A stretch of DNA of 61,977 nt, taken from positions 1 to 61,977 of the forward strand of contig NZ_ABCF01000012.1 of the NCBI RefSeq assembly GCF_000181495.1, read 5' to 3'. The notes under the pieces were generated by a model, which made no database searches, was not told the origin of the DNA, and saw only the letters and a program-made list of their open reading frames with translations. Each line of letters begins with the position of its first letter. Position 1 is the stretch's first letter. The stretch is from Bacillus sp. SG-1 (GTDB lineage Bacteria; Bacillota; Bacilli; Bacillales; Bacillaceae_B). The position numbers and the translations under genes are program-made. Positions 25,278-32,174 of the stretch are shown one piece after another.

Positions 25278-26129
25278 TCAAGCCGTTTTTAGATAGTCTT
25301 TAAGGAACTGTTTTGGAGAAACGAATCCAATTTTACTGTGGATTCGTTTCTCGTTGTATCGCTTAATATACTTTAATAAATTTATTTGAAGTATATTTGA
25401 ATCTTTATTTACAGGATAGAAACAAGGGAATTCAGTCTTCAGCTGAGAGAAAAAGCTTTCTATAACGGCATTATCCCAACAGTTACCCTTCCGGGACATA
25501 CTAGGGGTGAATTTAAACTCTTTCTTCAAGCTTCGGTACATAAGAGAACGGTATACACTTCCTTGATCACTGTGAATAAGAACGCCTTCAAGGTTCTTTA
25601 GCTTTCTTTTCTTTTTGGCAGCTTTGATAGTATCTTCAATCAATTGTTTGTTTGGACTTAACCCTATTTTAAAGGCGATAATTTCTCGGTTAAACAAATC
25701 CATAAGGGCTGAAATATATAGCTTTTCACCTCTGTGGATGACTTCAGTCATATCAGTTACCCACTTTTGGTTTGGATGTTGAGCCTCAAAGTCTCTTTCA
25801 AGAAGGTTCGGATATACCGTACCAGTTGACTTCCCCTTCGATTCTTCATTTGTCTTTGGCAGTCTCACCACTGCCTTTAAATTGGCTTCCTTCATTAGCC
25901 TAGCTACTCTTTTATGGTTAACAATTTGCCCCTTGGCCTTCAAAACTTTTGAAATTCGTTTAGATCCATAAGTCCCTTTCTCGGCTCGATATACTTTCTT
26001 AATTGCTTTTAATGTCTCTTTTTCTTCTGAGGATGCAGAACGCTTTGGTCGCTTAAGGTAGGCATAATAACCACTAGGTGACACCTTAAGTACGCGGCAT
26101 AAAAGTATAACTGGGTATTCCTTTCTCAA
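25278..26129 (-). CDS. IS3-family transposase OrfB (integrase domain)
   Basis: 283 aa with an HTH_21-like N-terminus (GTYGSKRISKVLKAKGQIVNHKRVARLM) and an rve integrase core. The catalytic triad is D-D-E: WVTDMTEV, IHSDQGSVY and AVIESFFSQLK. It is normally made as an OrfAB fusion by -1 frameshifting. In its own frame the first possible start is TTG 26129; the frame stays open upstream through the OrfA stop, as frameshifting requires. It appears intact. Confidence 0.9.
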   Translation of the reverse strand: MRKEYPVILLCRVLKVSPSGYYAYLKRPKRSASSEEKETLKAIKKVYRAEKGTYGSKRISKVLKAKGQIVNHKRVARLMKEANLKAVVRLPKTNEESKGKSTGTVYPNLLERDFEAQHPNQKWVTDMTEVIHRGEKLYISALMDLFNREIIAFKIGLSPNKQLIEDTIKAAKKKRKLKNLEGVLIHSDQGSVYRSLMYRSLKKEFKFTPSMSRKGNCWDNAVIESFFSQLKTEFPCFYPVNKDSNILQINLLKYIKRYNEKRIHSKIGFVSPKQFLKDYLKTA

Positions 26130-26155
26130 TGCAGAAATAGCTTCAAATTTCTTGC

Positions 26156-26467
26156 TTATTCGTTCTCTTTGAGAAAGGCCTGGAACTTTTTTAGGATTTC
26201 ATTCTCTTGTTCCTTTTCCTTAAGTTTCTTCTCCAATTCGCGAATTCTTTTTAAATCCTTGGAAGACGCTGAGTTAGTAATAGAACGGGAGTTCATCAAA
26301 CCCTCTTTCCCATTTTCTTTGAACTTGTTCACCCATCTATTTACTGTGTCTCTGTGCAATCCCATCTCCTCTGCCACTACAGCTACAGGTTGATGATTCT
26401 CCAAGACATTTTTTACAGCTTCTAGTTTAACTTCGACACTTGTATGTGAACTTGGTTTTTTAGGCAT
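26156..26467 (-). CDS. IS3-family transposase OrfA (HTH)
   Basis: About 103 aa from ATG 26467 (MPKKPSSHT), preceded by GGGG about 8 nt upstream; an ATG 15 nt earlier is possible. A helix-turn-helix (VAEEMGLHRDTVNRWVNKFK) binds the IS ends, and a leucine-zipper-like coiled coil follows (LKRIRELEKKLKEKEQENEI). Near its end A-AAA-AAG provides the slip site for the OrfAB fusion. Confidence 0.88.
   Translation of the reverse strand: MPKKPSSHTSVEVKLEAVKNVLENHQPVAVVAEEMGLHRDTVNRWVNKFKENGKEGLMNSRSITNSASSKDLKRIRELEKKLKEKEQENEILKKFQAFLKENE
26186..26192 (-). other. programmed -1 frameshift site A-AAA-AAG
   Basis: On the minus strand, CT-A-AAA-AAG-TTC in the orfA frame is a classical slippery heptamer. 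A -1 slip here enters the orfB frame with no stop before the integrase domain. The same site is at 54625-54631 in copy 2. Confidence 0.8.
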
Positions 26468-26640
26468 TATTATTTCCCCCATAAATGCATATTTGTCGTA
26501 TCTTCATGATAACTTATATGTCCATTATAAGGGGGGAGACTACAGGCACACCCCGGAATTTGTCGAAAAATCACCTAGTCCATTAGAGGTTTATCTACCG
26601 CATAATTCGGTCATTTTTTAGTCATCCTAACTTTATGAAA

Positions 26641-26808
26641 GGCTATTTCCGTATAGATTGTTGCGTTTGGAAAATAGGGCGAATTTTCCTGGGTATAAGT
26701 TTTTCTCCTGTAAAGGGAGAGTAGCTTTTCTTACCAGGATATCCCGTGTGGATGATGGCTTTATTTTTGAAATTATATTAAATAGCAACAACTTTTAAGA
26801 AAGAAGCC
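26641..26808 (+). repeat. dispersed structured element, copy A (168 bp)
   Basis: Starts GGCTATTTCCGTATAGATTG and ends AACTTTTAAGAAAGAAGCC. The 24-nt ends are imperfect inverted repeats (GGCT..TTTC.TA.A..TTGTTGC). Inner blocks CTTACCAGGATAT, GTGTGRATGATG and ATATTAAATAGCAACA are shared with copy B at 38514. It fills the space between the IS and csgA and ends 22 nt before the csgA start. Confidence 0.85.
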
Positions 26809-26829
26809 TTACAAAAAGGAGGAATCGTC

Positions 26830-27081
26830 ATGGATCAGAACCTGGCGTATTTACGGGAAGTGCTTTCCAATTATACTGAAGAGAATGAGATGATGAGTGA
26901 GATTTACCGTAAAATTGAGCACGGTCATTATCCGTCAGAGGGTGCCTTTGTAAAAGGGCTAAGTGAAGAAGAAATCCGGTCGCTCGAGAATATCCTGGAT
27001 AATGAAATCAACCATGCCAACGAAGCAGGGGACCTGGAACGCGGTTATCAGTTGAATGGGGTTTACGAACTGCTGTATTAG
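26830..27081 (+). CDS. csgA: sigma-G-dependent spore protein CsgA
   Basis: 83-aa protein closely like B. subtilis CsgA (82 aa), a forespore-made sporulation-specific acid-soluble protein under sigma-G. The match runs end to end: LxYLRExLSNxxEN at the start, YPSEGAFVKGL in the middle and LNGVYELLY at the end. AGGAGG lies about 7 nt before ATG 26830. I could not find a convincing sigma-G promoter; the upstream space is taken by a dispersed repeat, with an IS beyond it. Its detailed role in the spore is not known. Confidence 0.85.
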   Translation: MDQNLAYLREVLSNYTEENEMMSEIYRKIEHGHYPSEGAFVKGLSEEEIRSLENILDNEINHANEAGDLERGYQLNGVYELLY

Positions 27082-27083
27082 AG

Positions 27084-27380
27084 GGGTGTCTCATGAACGC
27101 TTCATGGGACCATTTTGCCTGCGTATTTGAAGATAGGGTGTCTCATGAGCGCTTCATGGGGCCCTTTTGCCTGCATATTTGAAGATAGGGTGTCTCATGA
27201 GCGCTTCATGGGACCATTTTGCCTGCATATTTGAAGTGAGGGTGTCTCATAAACGCTTCATGAAGACATTTTACCTGCATATTTGGAATTAGGGTGTCTC
27301 ATGAACGCTTCATGGGGCCCTTTTGCCTGCATATGTGAAGTGAGGGTGTCTCATGAACACTCCATGAAGCTCTTTTTTGA
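27084..27380. repeat. tandem array, exact 52-bp unit (6 copies)
   Basis: GGGTGTC starts fall at 27084, 27136, 27188, 27240, 27292 and 27344: exactly 52 bp at every step. Each unit holds a near-palindrome CATGAA-CGC-TTCATG, then GGGACCATTTTGCCTGCATA. It starts right behind the csgA stop codon. Nothing else is seen up to the hairpin terminators near 27400 and 27497. Confidence 0.95.
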
Positions 27381-27395
27381 CGTAAGCTGAAAGAT

Positions 27396-27423
27396 GGAAA
27401 GAGGTGCAAAGTCTCTTTTTTTA
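27396..27423 (+). terminator. putative csgA distal terminator
   Basis: GAAAGAGGTGCAAAGTCTCTTTTTTT: short stem AAAGAG / CTCTTT followed by T. It comes after the 52-bp array, so csgA transcripts probably include the array. Confidence 0.5.
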
Positions 27424-27496
27424 TTGTAATTCTATAAGCAAAAATTGATCTTCATGGAGGTTTGCATTTAAATTACATGGAACGATATAAACTAAA

Positions 27497-27542
27497 GAAA
27501 AGAACCTTCTCCTTAGATTTTTCATGTTGAAGGTTCTTTTTT
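27497..27542 (+). terminator. hairpin with T run
   Basis: Perfect stem AAAAGAACCTTC / GAAGGTTCTTTT with an 18-22 nt loop and trailing T. It isolates the MFS gene from upstream transcription. Confidence 0.75.
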
Positions 27543-27686
27543 CATATATCAATTTCGCGGTGATTGTGCTATTATTTAGTAATCCGAAATATTATTTAGA
27601 TGAAGAATAATCTTCTTTTGAGAGGATTGTTTTTTATTTTGTGTAAAGTTGGCCTGAAATCATGGTCATGACAGGAGGTATTTATA

Positions 27687-28880
27687 ATGAAAGAAACACT
27701 TTGGTCCAAATCATTCATTATGCTGATGATTGGGAATTTATTTGTTTTCATGTCCTTTCAAATGTTGATTCCCACTTTGCCTCCATATATTAAATCACTG
27801 GGAGCATCCGGCTTGGAAATCGGGCTTGTGACAACCTTGTTTTCAATTGGCGCTGTCTTGAGCAGACCTTTTATCGGCTATATGCTTGAATATAAGGCGC
27901 GGAAGTCTTTGGTGTTAATAGGGGCAGCTGCCCTTCTTCTTATTACTGCCATCTATCCGCTTTCGCAAATTGTCGTCATCTTCCTATTGTTCCGTTTTGT
28001 TCACGGTCTTGCCTGGGGATGGTCCACAACAGTGAACGGTACGGCGGCTGTTGATGTAGTTCCTAATTCAAGACTTGGAGAAGGAATGGGCTATTACGGG
28101 TTATCAATCACGATTGGAATGATTGTCGCGCCGAGCCTGGGAATCTTCCTGTTCCAAGTGACATCCTTCACGAATCTGATTTTAATATCAGCAGCATTGG
28201 GAATCATTGCTCTTGTATTGCTAAGTGTTGTACATTATCACACGCCGCAGTCTGTCCGTGATACGAAGAAAGAGGATCTGAAATTTTCATATTTTGGCTC
28301 GCTTGTGGAAAAGTCGAGCATTTACCCGGCGATCATTACGGTTATCGCAACATTCGGGTACGGCTCCATTGTGACGTTTATTGTAATCTTTGGGGAAGAG
28401 AGAGGCATTGATCAGATATTCCTCTTTTATTTATTCAATGCAATAATGGCTTCACTCTCACGCCCCTTTGCCGGCAAGTGGTTTGACGAAAAAGGACCGA
28501 TTGGCTTGGTGCTTTTCTGTACGGCTGTGACTTTCGTCGGTATGTGGGTCTTGTCCTTCGCGCATTCAAATCTGCTTATCATCATTGCGGGCTTGCTATT
28601 CGGGGTAGGATTCGGCTCATTGATTCCTACGTTGCAATCATGGGTACTTTCTAAAACTCCATCGAACCGAAGAGGAGTAGCGAACGGAATGTTTTTCTCT
28701 TCCATTGACCTTGGAATCGGTTTGAGCGGCCTTGTCTTTGGCGTACTGGCACAGTTCGTGGAAACAGGAACACTTTTTCAAATCTCAAGTGCATTCTTAT
28801 TGATTGCTATGATTTTGACAATCAAAGAAGCCAGAGGGCAAAAACTGCAGCAGCAAACACAAGTATCACCTTCAGCATAA
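27687..28880 (+). CDS. MFS transporter
   Basis: 397-aa major facilitator with 12 predicted membrane segments. The loop 2-3 motif appears as RPFIGYMLEYKARK (about 63-76), and the second half has RPFAGKWFDEKGP (about 257-269) at the equivalent place. This is the pattern of drug/arabinose-efflux type MFS proteins (YfhI/NorA-like); no substrate can be named. AGGAGG lies 8 nt before ATG 27687. It stands alone, bounded upstream by a terminator and downstream by GGGAC palindromes that may end its transcript. Confidence 0.85.
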   Translation: MKETLWSKSFIMLMIGNLFVFMSFQMLIPTLPPYIKSLGASGLEIGLVTTLFSIGAVLSRPFIGYMLEYKARKSLVLIGAAALLLITAIYPLSQIVVIFLLFRFVHGLAWGWSTTVNGTAAVDVVPNSRLGEGMGYYGLSITIGMIVAPSLGIFLFQVTSFTNLILISAALGIIALVLLSVVHYHTPQSVRDTKKEDLKFSYFGSLVEKSSIYPAIITVIATFGYGSIVTFIVIFGEERGIDQIFLFYLFNAIMASLSRPFAGKWFDEKGPIGLVLFCTAVTFVGMWVLSFAHSNLLIIIAGLLFGVGFGSLIPTLQSWVLSKTPSNRRGVANGMFFSSIDLGIGLSGLVFGVLAQFVETGTLFQISSAFLLIAMILTIKEARGQKLQQQTQVSPSA

Positions 28881-28887
28881 TAACATA

Positions 28888-28987
28888 GCGGACTGTCTTC
28901 AGTGCATTAACGCACTATAGGGGACAGTCCCTTTTTGTGCTTTAAAGCGCTAAAAGGGACTGTCCCTCTTCGTGCTTTAGAGGGCTG
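28888..28987. repeat. dispersed GGGAC-WGTCCC palindromes
   Basis: AGGGACAGTCCCT (28920-28932) and AGGGACTGTCCCT (28955-28967), 35 bp apart, each followed by TT(T/C)GTGCTTTA; a decayed copy (GGACTGTCTT) precedes them. The same sequence occurs at 35716 and 48490. Confidence 0.85.
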
Positions 28988-29124
28988 AAGGATGCTTTGT
29001 TCTTGATGTTTTATACTGGGAAAGCGTAAGGTGTTTAGGAGGCGAGAGGCAACACCATTTAAGTGGATTTGAGTGAAATAGGATTTATCTGTTGATAAAT
29101 AGAAAACCGAACGGAGGAATACGC

Positions 29125-30354
29125 GTGGATTTTGAACGAAATCTTGATAAATATGCGGAACTTGCTGTGAAAGCCGGTGTCAATATCCAAAAAGACCAAT
29201 TCTTATGGGTCTCAGCGCCCACGGGAACAGAACAATTGGTCAGAAGAATCGTAAGGCAGGCTTACCTTGCGGGAGCAGGGGATGTCCATGTGCAATGGTA
29301 TGATGAAGAGGTGAAGAGGACTCATTATGAGCTTGCTCCTGATTCTGCCTTCAAACATTTCCCGAAATGGCTTGCTGCCGCTTTTGACTCTGTCGGTGAA
29401 AGAGAGGGAGCCTTCTTGCAGGTCGAAGCAGATGATCCAGATTTGTTAAAAGGAATCCCTCCGGAAAGATTGCAAACATATGAAAAAGCAAGGGGAAATG
29501 CGCTTGAGAGTTTTTATGATGCGATTGAGACAGACCGCATCAGCTGGTCCATCATTGCCATGCCATCACAGAAGTGGGCAGATAAGGTTTTTCCAGAACT
29601 GCCTGAGTCTGAACGGATATCAGCTTTATGGAACACCATTTTCGAAGCAGTCAGAATTAAAGAAGAGAAACCGGTAGATGAATGGCGAAAGCATATTGAA
29701 ACATTGCAGGTAAAAGCCTCACAGTTGAATGAGAAACGCTTCTGGAAGCTGCAATACACGGCAACGGGAACAGACTTAACTGTTGAATTGCCAGATAAGC
29801 ATTTGTGGCTGACAGGCAGTTCAACCAATAAAGGCAGGAACGACCTTTATTGCCAATATGCCAACAGAAGAAGTCTATACCGTCCCTCTCAAAACTGGGG
29901 TGAATGGGTATGTTTCAAGTACAAAGCCATTGGCCTATCATGAAATATCATTGATAATTTCAAGCTTACCTTTGAAAAGGGGAAAATCATTAAAGCCGAG
30001 GCGGAAACAGGCCAGGATTTATTGAACAAAATCCTGGAAACAGATGAGGGGGCGAAATATCTGGGAGAAGTGGCGCTCGTTCCGCATAAATCCCCCATCT
30101 CAGATACGGGCATCCTGTTTTTTAACACGTTATTTGATGAAAATGCGTCCAATCATTTGGCGATAGGTTCCTCCTATCCCACTTGCTTTGAGGGCAGCCA
30201 GGCACTCTCTGAAAAGGAGAAAAAATCTGCAGGCCTCAATGACAGTATTGTGCACGAAGATTTTATGATTGGATCAAATGAAATGGATATTGACGGAATT
30301 AACAAAGATGGAACAAGAGAAGCAGTCTTCAGAAAAGGGAATTGGGCTTTTTAA
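29125..30354 (+). pseudogene. ampS: M29-family aminopeptidase, two frameshifts
   Basis: Closely resembles AmpS (about 410 aa), a metal-dependent aminopeptidase. Frame 1 reads from GTG 29125 (RBS GGAGG, 7 nt) to TGA 29941. Its last residues are wrong: one extra G near 29833 (AATAAAGGCAGG) shifts the frame. The expected sequence continues in the next frame as FIANMPTEEVYTVPLKTG. A missing G near 29942 (CATGAAATATC for CATGGAAATATC) returns to the first frame, which runs to 30354 with TDEGAKYLGEVALVPH and TLFDENASNHLAIG. Either a recent pseudogene or two sequencing errors. The C-terminal metal ligands are retained in sequence but not reachable in one frame. Confidence 0.85.
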
Positions 30355-30381
30355 GCAAGGGGGAGGATCCCTTGCTTTTTT
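30353..30381 (+). terminator. ampS terminator
   Basis: Perfect stem AAGCAAGGG / CCCTTGCTT and six or more T. It overlaps the ampS stop codon. Confidence 0.85.
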
Positions 30382-30415
30382 GTTGGAATGAGAAGCACTT
30401 TTTGCTTGATCATTT

Positions 30416-30442
30416 AGGTTTAGAATAGAGAATTCAGGGAAT
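30416..30442 (+). promoter_or_regulatory. sigma-B-type promoter
   Basis: AGGTTTAG (GTTT at 30418-30421), 15 nt, GGGAAT (30437-30442), 37 nt before the GTG start. It matches the general-stress sigma-B consensus GTTT..GGGWAW. The same 15-nt spacing occurs before both other YflT-domain genes in this window. Confidence 0.75.
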
Positions 30443-30478
30443 TTAAAAAATGAAGATATCTTTAGAGGAGGGATAAAA

Positions 30479-31054
30479 GTGAGCAAGACGATTATTGGTG
30501 GAGTATTCAGGAATCAAGACGAAGCCGTTCGTGCAATTGAAGCGCTCCATGATTTAGGTTACTCCAAAGAAGACATTTCCATATTTGCTAAAGACAAAGA
30601 TGATGTTAAAAGCATTGAGCATGAGACAAACAGTGATGTAACAGAAAGTGAAAGCGGTCGAGGCAAAAATGCGGGTAAAGGATTTGGCATTGGTGCCGGT
30701 ACTGGCGGTGTTCTCGGTGGTATCGCAGGTATCATAGCTGAAATCGGCTTATTGACAATCCCTGGAGTCGGTGTGCTGGCAGCCGCAGGACCATTGGCGA
30801 CAGCCTTGAGTGGTGCAGCAATCGGTGCAGGCGGAGGCGGACTAGTTGGTGCTCTTACAGGAGCAGGCATCCCTGAAGAACACGCCAAAGAATATGAGGA
30901 CCATCTAAACAAAGGCCATATTGTCGTACTCGTTGATGCTGAGGAAGATCGCAGAGATAAGGTATATGGGCATTTTTCAGAGAATAATTCTTTGAATACC
31001 CACACATATCCTGAACGTGTACGAGTAAACAATACTGAGCGTACAAACCTTTAA
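30479..31054 (+). CDS. general stress protein (YflT domain plus Gly-rich helices)
   Basis: 191 aa. The N-terminal 70 residues are a YflT/general-stress 17M domain (TIIGGVFRNQDEAVRAIEAL, then SKEDISIFAKDKDDV). The centre is a Gly/Ala-rich stretch with glycine-zipper spacing (GKGFGIGAGTGGVLGGIAGI) that could insert in or lie on a membrane. The end has EYEDHLNKGHIVVLVDA, a common motif of this family. It starts with GTG 30479 behind GGAGGG. Function is unknown; relatives belong to the sigma-B regulon, and a fitting promoter is seen here. It has its own terminator. Confidence 0.85.
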   Translation: MSKTIIGGVFRNQDEAVRAIEALHDLGYSKEDISIFAKDKDDVKSIEHETNSDVTESESGRGKNAGKGFGIGAGTGGVLGGIAGIIAEIGLLTIPGVGVLAAAGPLATALSGAAIGAGGGGLVGALTGAGIPEEHAKEYEDHLNKGHIVVLVDAEEDRRDKVYGHFSENNSLNTHTYPERVRVNNTERTNL

Positions 31055-31064
31055 GACATAGGGG

Positions 31065-31089
31065 AAACCCCGGCAATGCCGGGGTTTTT
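31065..31089 (+). terminator. terminator of the stress gene
   Basis: Perfect stem AAACCCCGGC / GCCGGGGTTT with a 3-nt loop, ending in five T. Confidence 0.9.
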
Positions 31090-31135
31090 AGTCATGCCAT
31101 CTAATATTTTTCGCTGAGTAGAGCTCTTCTGCTTT

Positions 31136-31909
31136 TTATTTAATAAACATCTGTGTCCAATATATTCCTCTGCCGCCGTCTTCGGCATATCCGACACCGA
31201 TATGCGTAACTTGTTGGTTCATAATGTTTTTACGGTGTCCAGGGCTGTCCATCCAAGCTTTCACGACTTCTTGCGGACTTTCCTGGCCGGCTGCGATGTT
31301 CTCGGCTGCTGTACTATAGTCAATACCGAAGTTCTCCATCATTTCGAATGGTGATCCATAAGTAGGAGAAGTGTGCGAGAAATAATTTTTATTAACCATA
31401 TCCTCTGACTTGATGCGTGCCACATTTGAAAGTTCTGCATGAGGCTTTAGTGCAGGCAAGCCATTTTTCTTGCGTTCACCATTTGTTAAATCAATAACCT
31501 GTTGTACATATTCATCCATATTGCCGGCTTCTGCATTTTGATTCTCATCAGCAGGCTGTTGTGGGGTTTCCGGTTCCTGTGCAGCCTGCCCCTGTCCGTT
31601 TTCTTGTCTATTTCCTTGTCCTGCATATTCTCTTGTATTTTGTCCGCCGTTTCTAGGGTCGACAGGTACTGTAAAGCGTCGTGTGAAAAGGTTTCTTCCT
31701 TGTCGTTGTACCGCTGGATCATCAGGGTTACGGTCTGTGAGGGCTTCACCGTTCCCGTTGTTATTTGGGTTTTCGCCACTAAAGCTTACGGGATCATAGT
31801 TCACATCCTGTGGATCCGCCAGCTCGTTATCTCCGTTCCCGTTACATGCCGTCAAAATCATCAACGGTGCCAGTGCGCATATGAGAAAAGACTTAATTTT
31901 AATCTTCAA
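31136..31909 (-). CDS. CAP-domain lipoprotein (YkwD-like)
   Basis: 257 aa. A lipoprotein signal ends in LTAC (Cys21), so it is anchored to the outer face of the membrane. A long low-complexity Asn/Gln/Pro/Gly linker (about 25-130) follows, then a CAP/SCP domain (about 133-255) with NGERKKNGLPALKPH, YFSHTSPTYGSPFEMM, AAENIAAGQ and WMDSPGHRKNIMN. B. subtilis relatives (YkwD, YlbC) are poorly understood; some CAP proteins act on the wall or spore coat. The start is TTG 31909 with AGGAGG 8 nt upstream. It is divergent from the M14 peptidase, and a 12-bp palindrome lies between. Confidence 0.85.
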   Translation of the reverse strand: MKIKIKSFLICALAPLMILTACNGNGDNELADPQDVNYDPVSFSGENPNNNGNGEALTDRNPDDPAVQRQGRNLFTRRFTVPVDPRNGGQNTREYAGQGNRQENGQGQAAQEPETPQQPADENQNAEAGNMDEYVQQVIDLTNGERKKNGLPALKPHAELSNVARIKSEDMVNKNYFSHTSPTYGSPFEMMENFGIDYSTAAENIAAGQESPQEVVKAWMDSPGHRKNIMNQQVTHIGVGYAEDGGRGIYWTQMFIK

Positions 31910-31929
31910 TGTAATTACCTCCTTTGATA

Positions 31930-31941
31930 GGTCAGTTGACC
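31930..31941. promoter_or_regulatory. palindrome GGTCAGTTGACC
   Basis: Arms GGTCA / TGACC around GT, 20 nt upstream of the CAP lipoprotein start, in the divergent spacer. A repressor here would overlap its 5' leader. I cannot name a regulator. Confidence 0.35.
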
Positions 31942-32066
31942 ATTATTTAATATGCTCGTTTGCAATGTTTTTTAAAGAGGTAAAAACTGCTTACACTGTC
32001 TTTTGAAAACTTTTATGAAGTTAGATGTATGTTTATTTATGCAAAATAGCGAATTGGATTTATTTG

Positions 32067-32095
32067 TTGAAACCAAGTGAATAGAAGGATAAATT
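32067..32095 (+). promoter_or_regulatory. putative promoter of the M14 peptidase gene
   Basis: TTGAAA (32067-32072), 17 nt, TAAATT (32090-32095), about 80 nt before the start codon in an A/T-rich stretch. Confidence 0.45.
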
Positions 32096-32174
32096 AAAAT
32101 AGATAATATTTACTATTGTATTTTTATTCATTAAATTTTATAATTTTTCATGATTGAAAAAGGGGGATATGAAA

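Larger units (their letters stand above)
25236..26544 (-). mobile_element. IS3-family insertion sequence, copy 1
   Basis: 1309 bp, starting TGAATCAACCCCC and ending GGGGGGAGACTACA, with imperfect inverted ends TG..A.TC..CCCCC and a shared inner TGGACAT. It carries orfA and orfB in the -1 frameshift arrangement. A second copy at 53675-54983 has the same length and looks identical over the stretches I compared; both encoded proteins are identical. No clear target duplication is seen. Both copies are preceded by ACAG and followed by GGCAC-R-CCCCGG-W-ATTTGTCGA. Confidence 0.9.
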
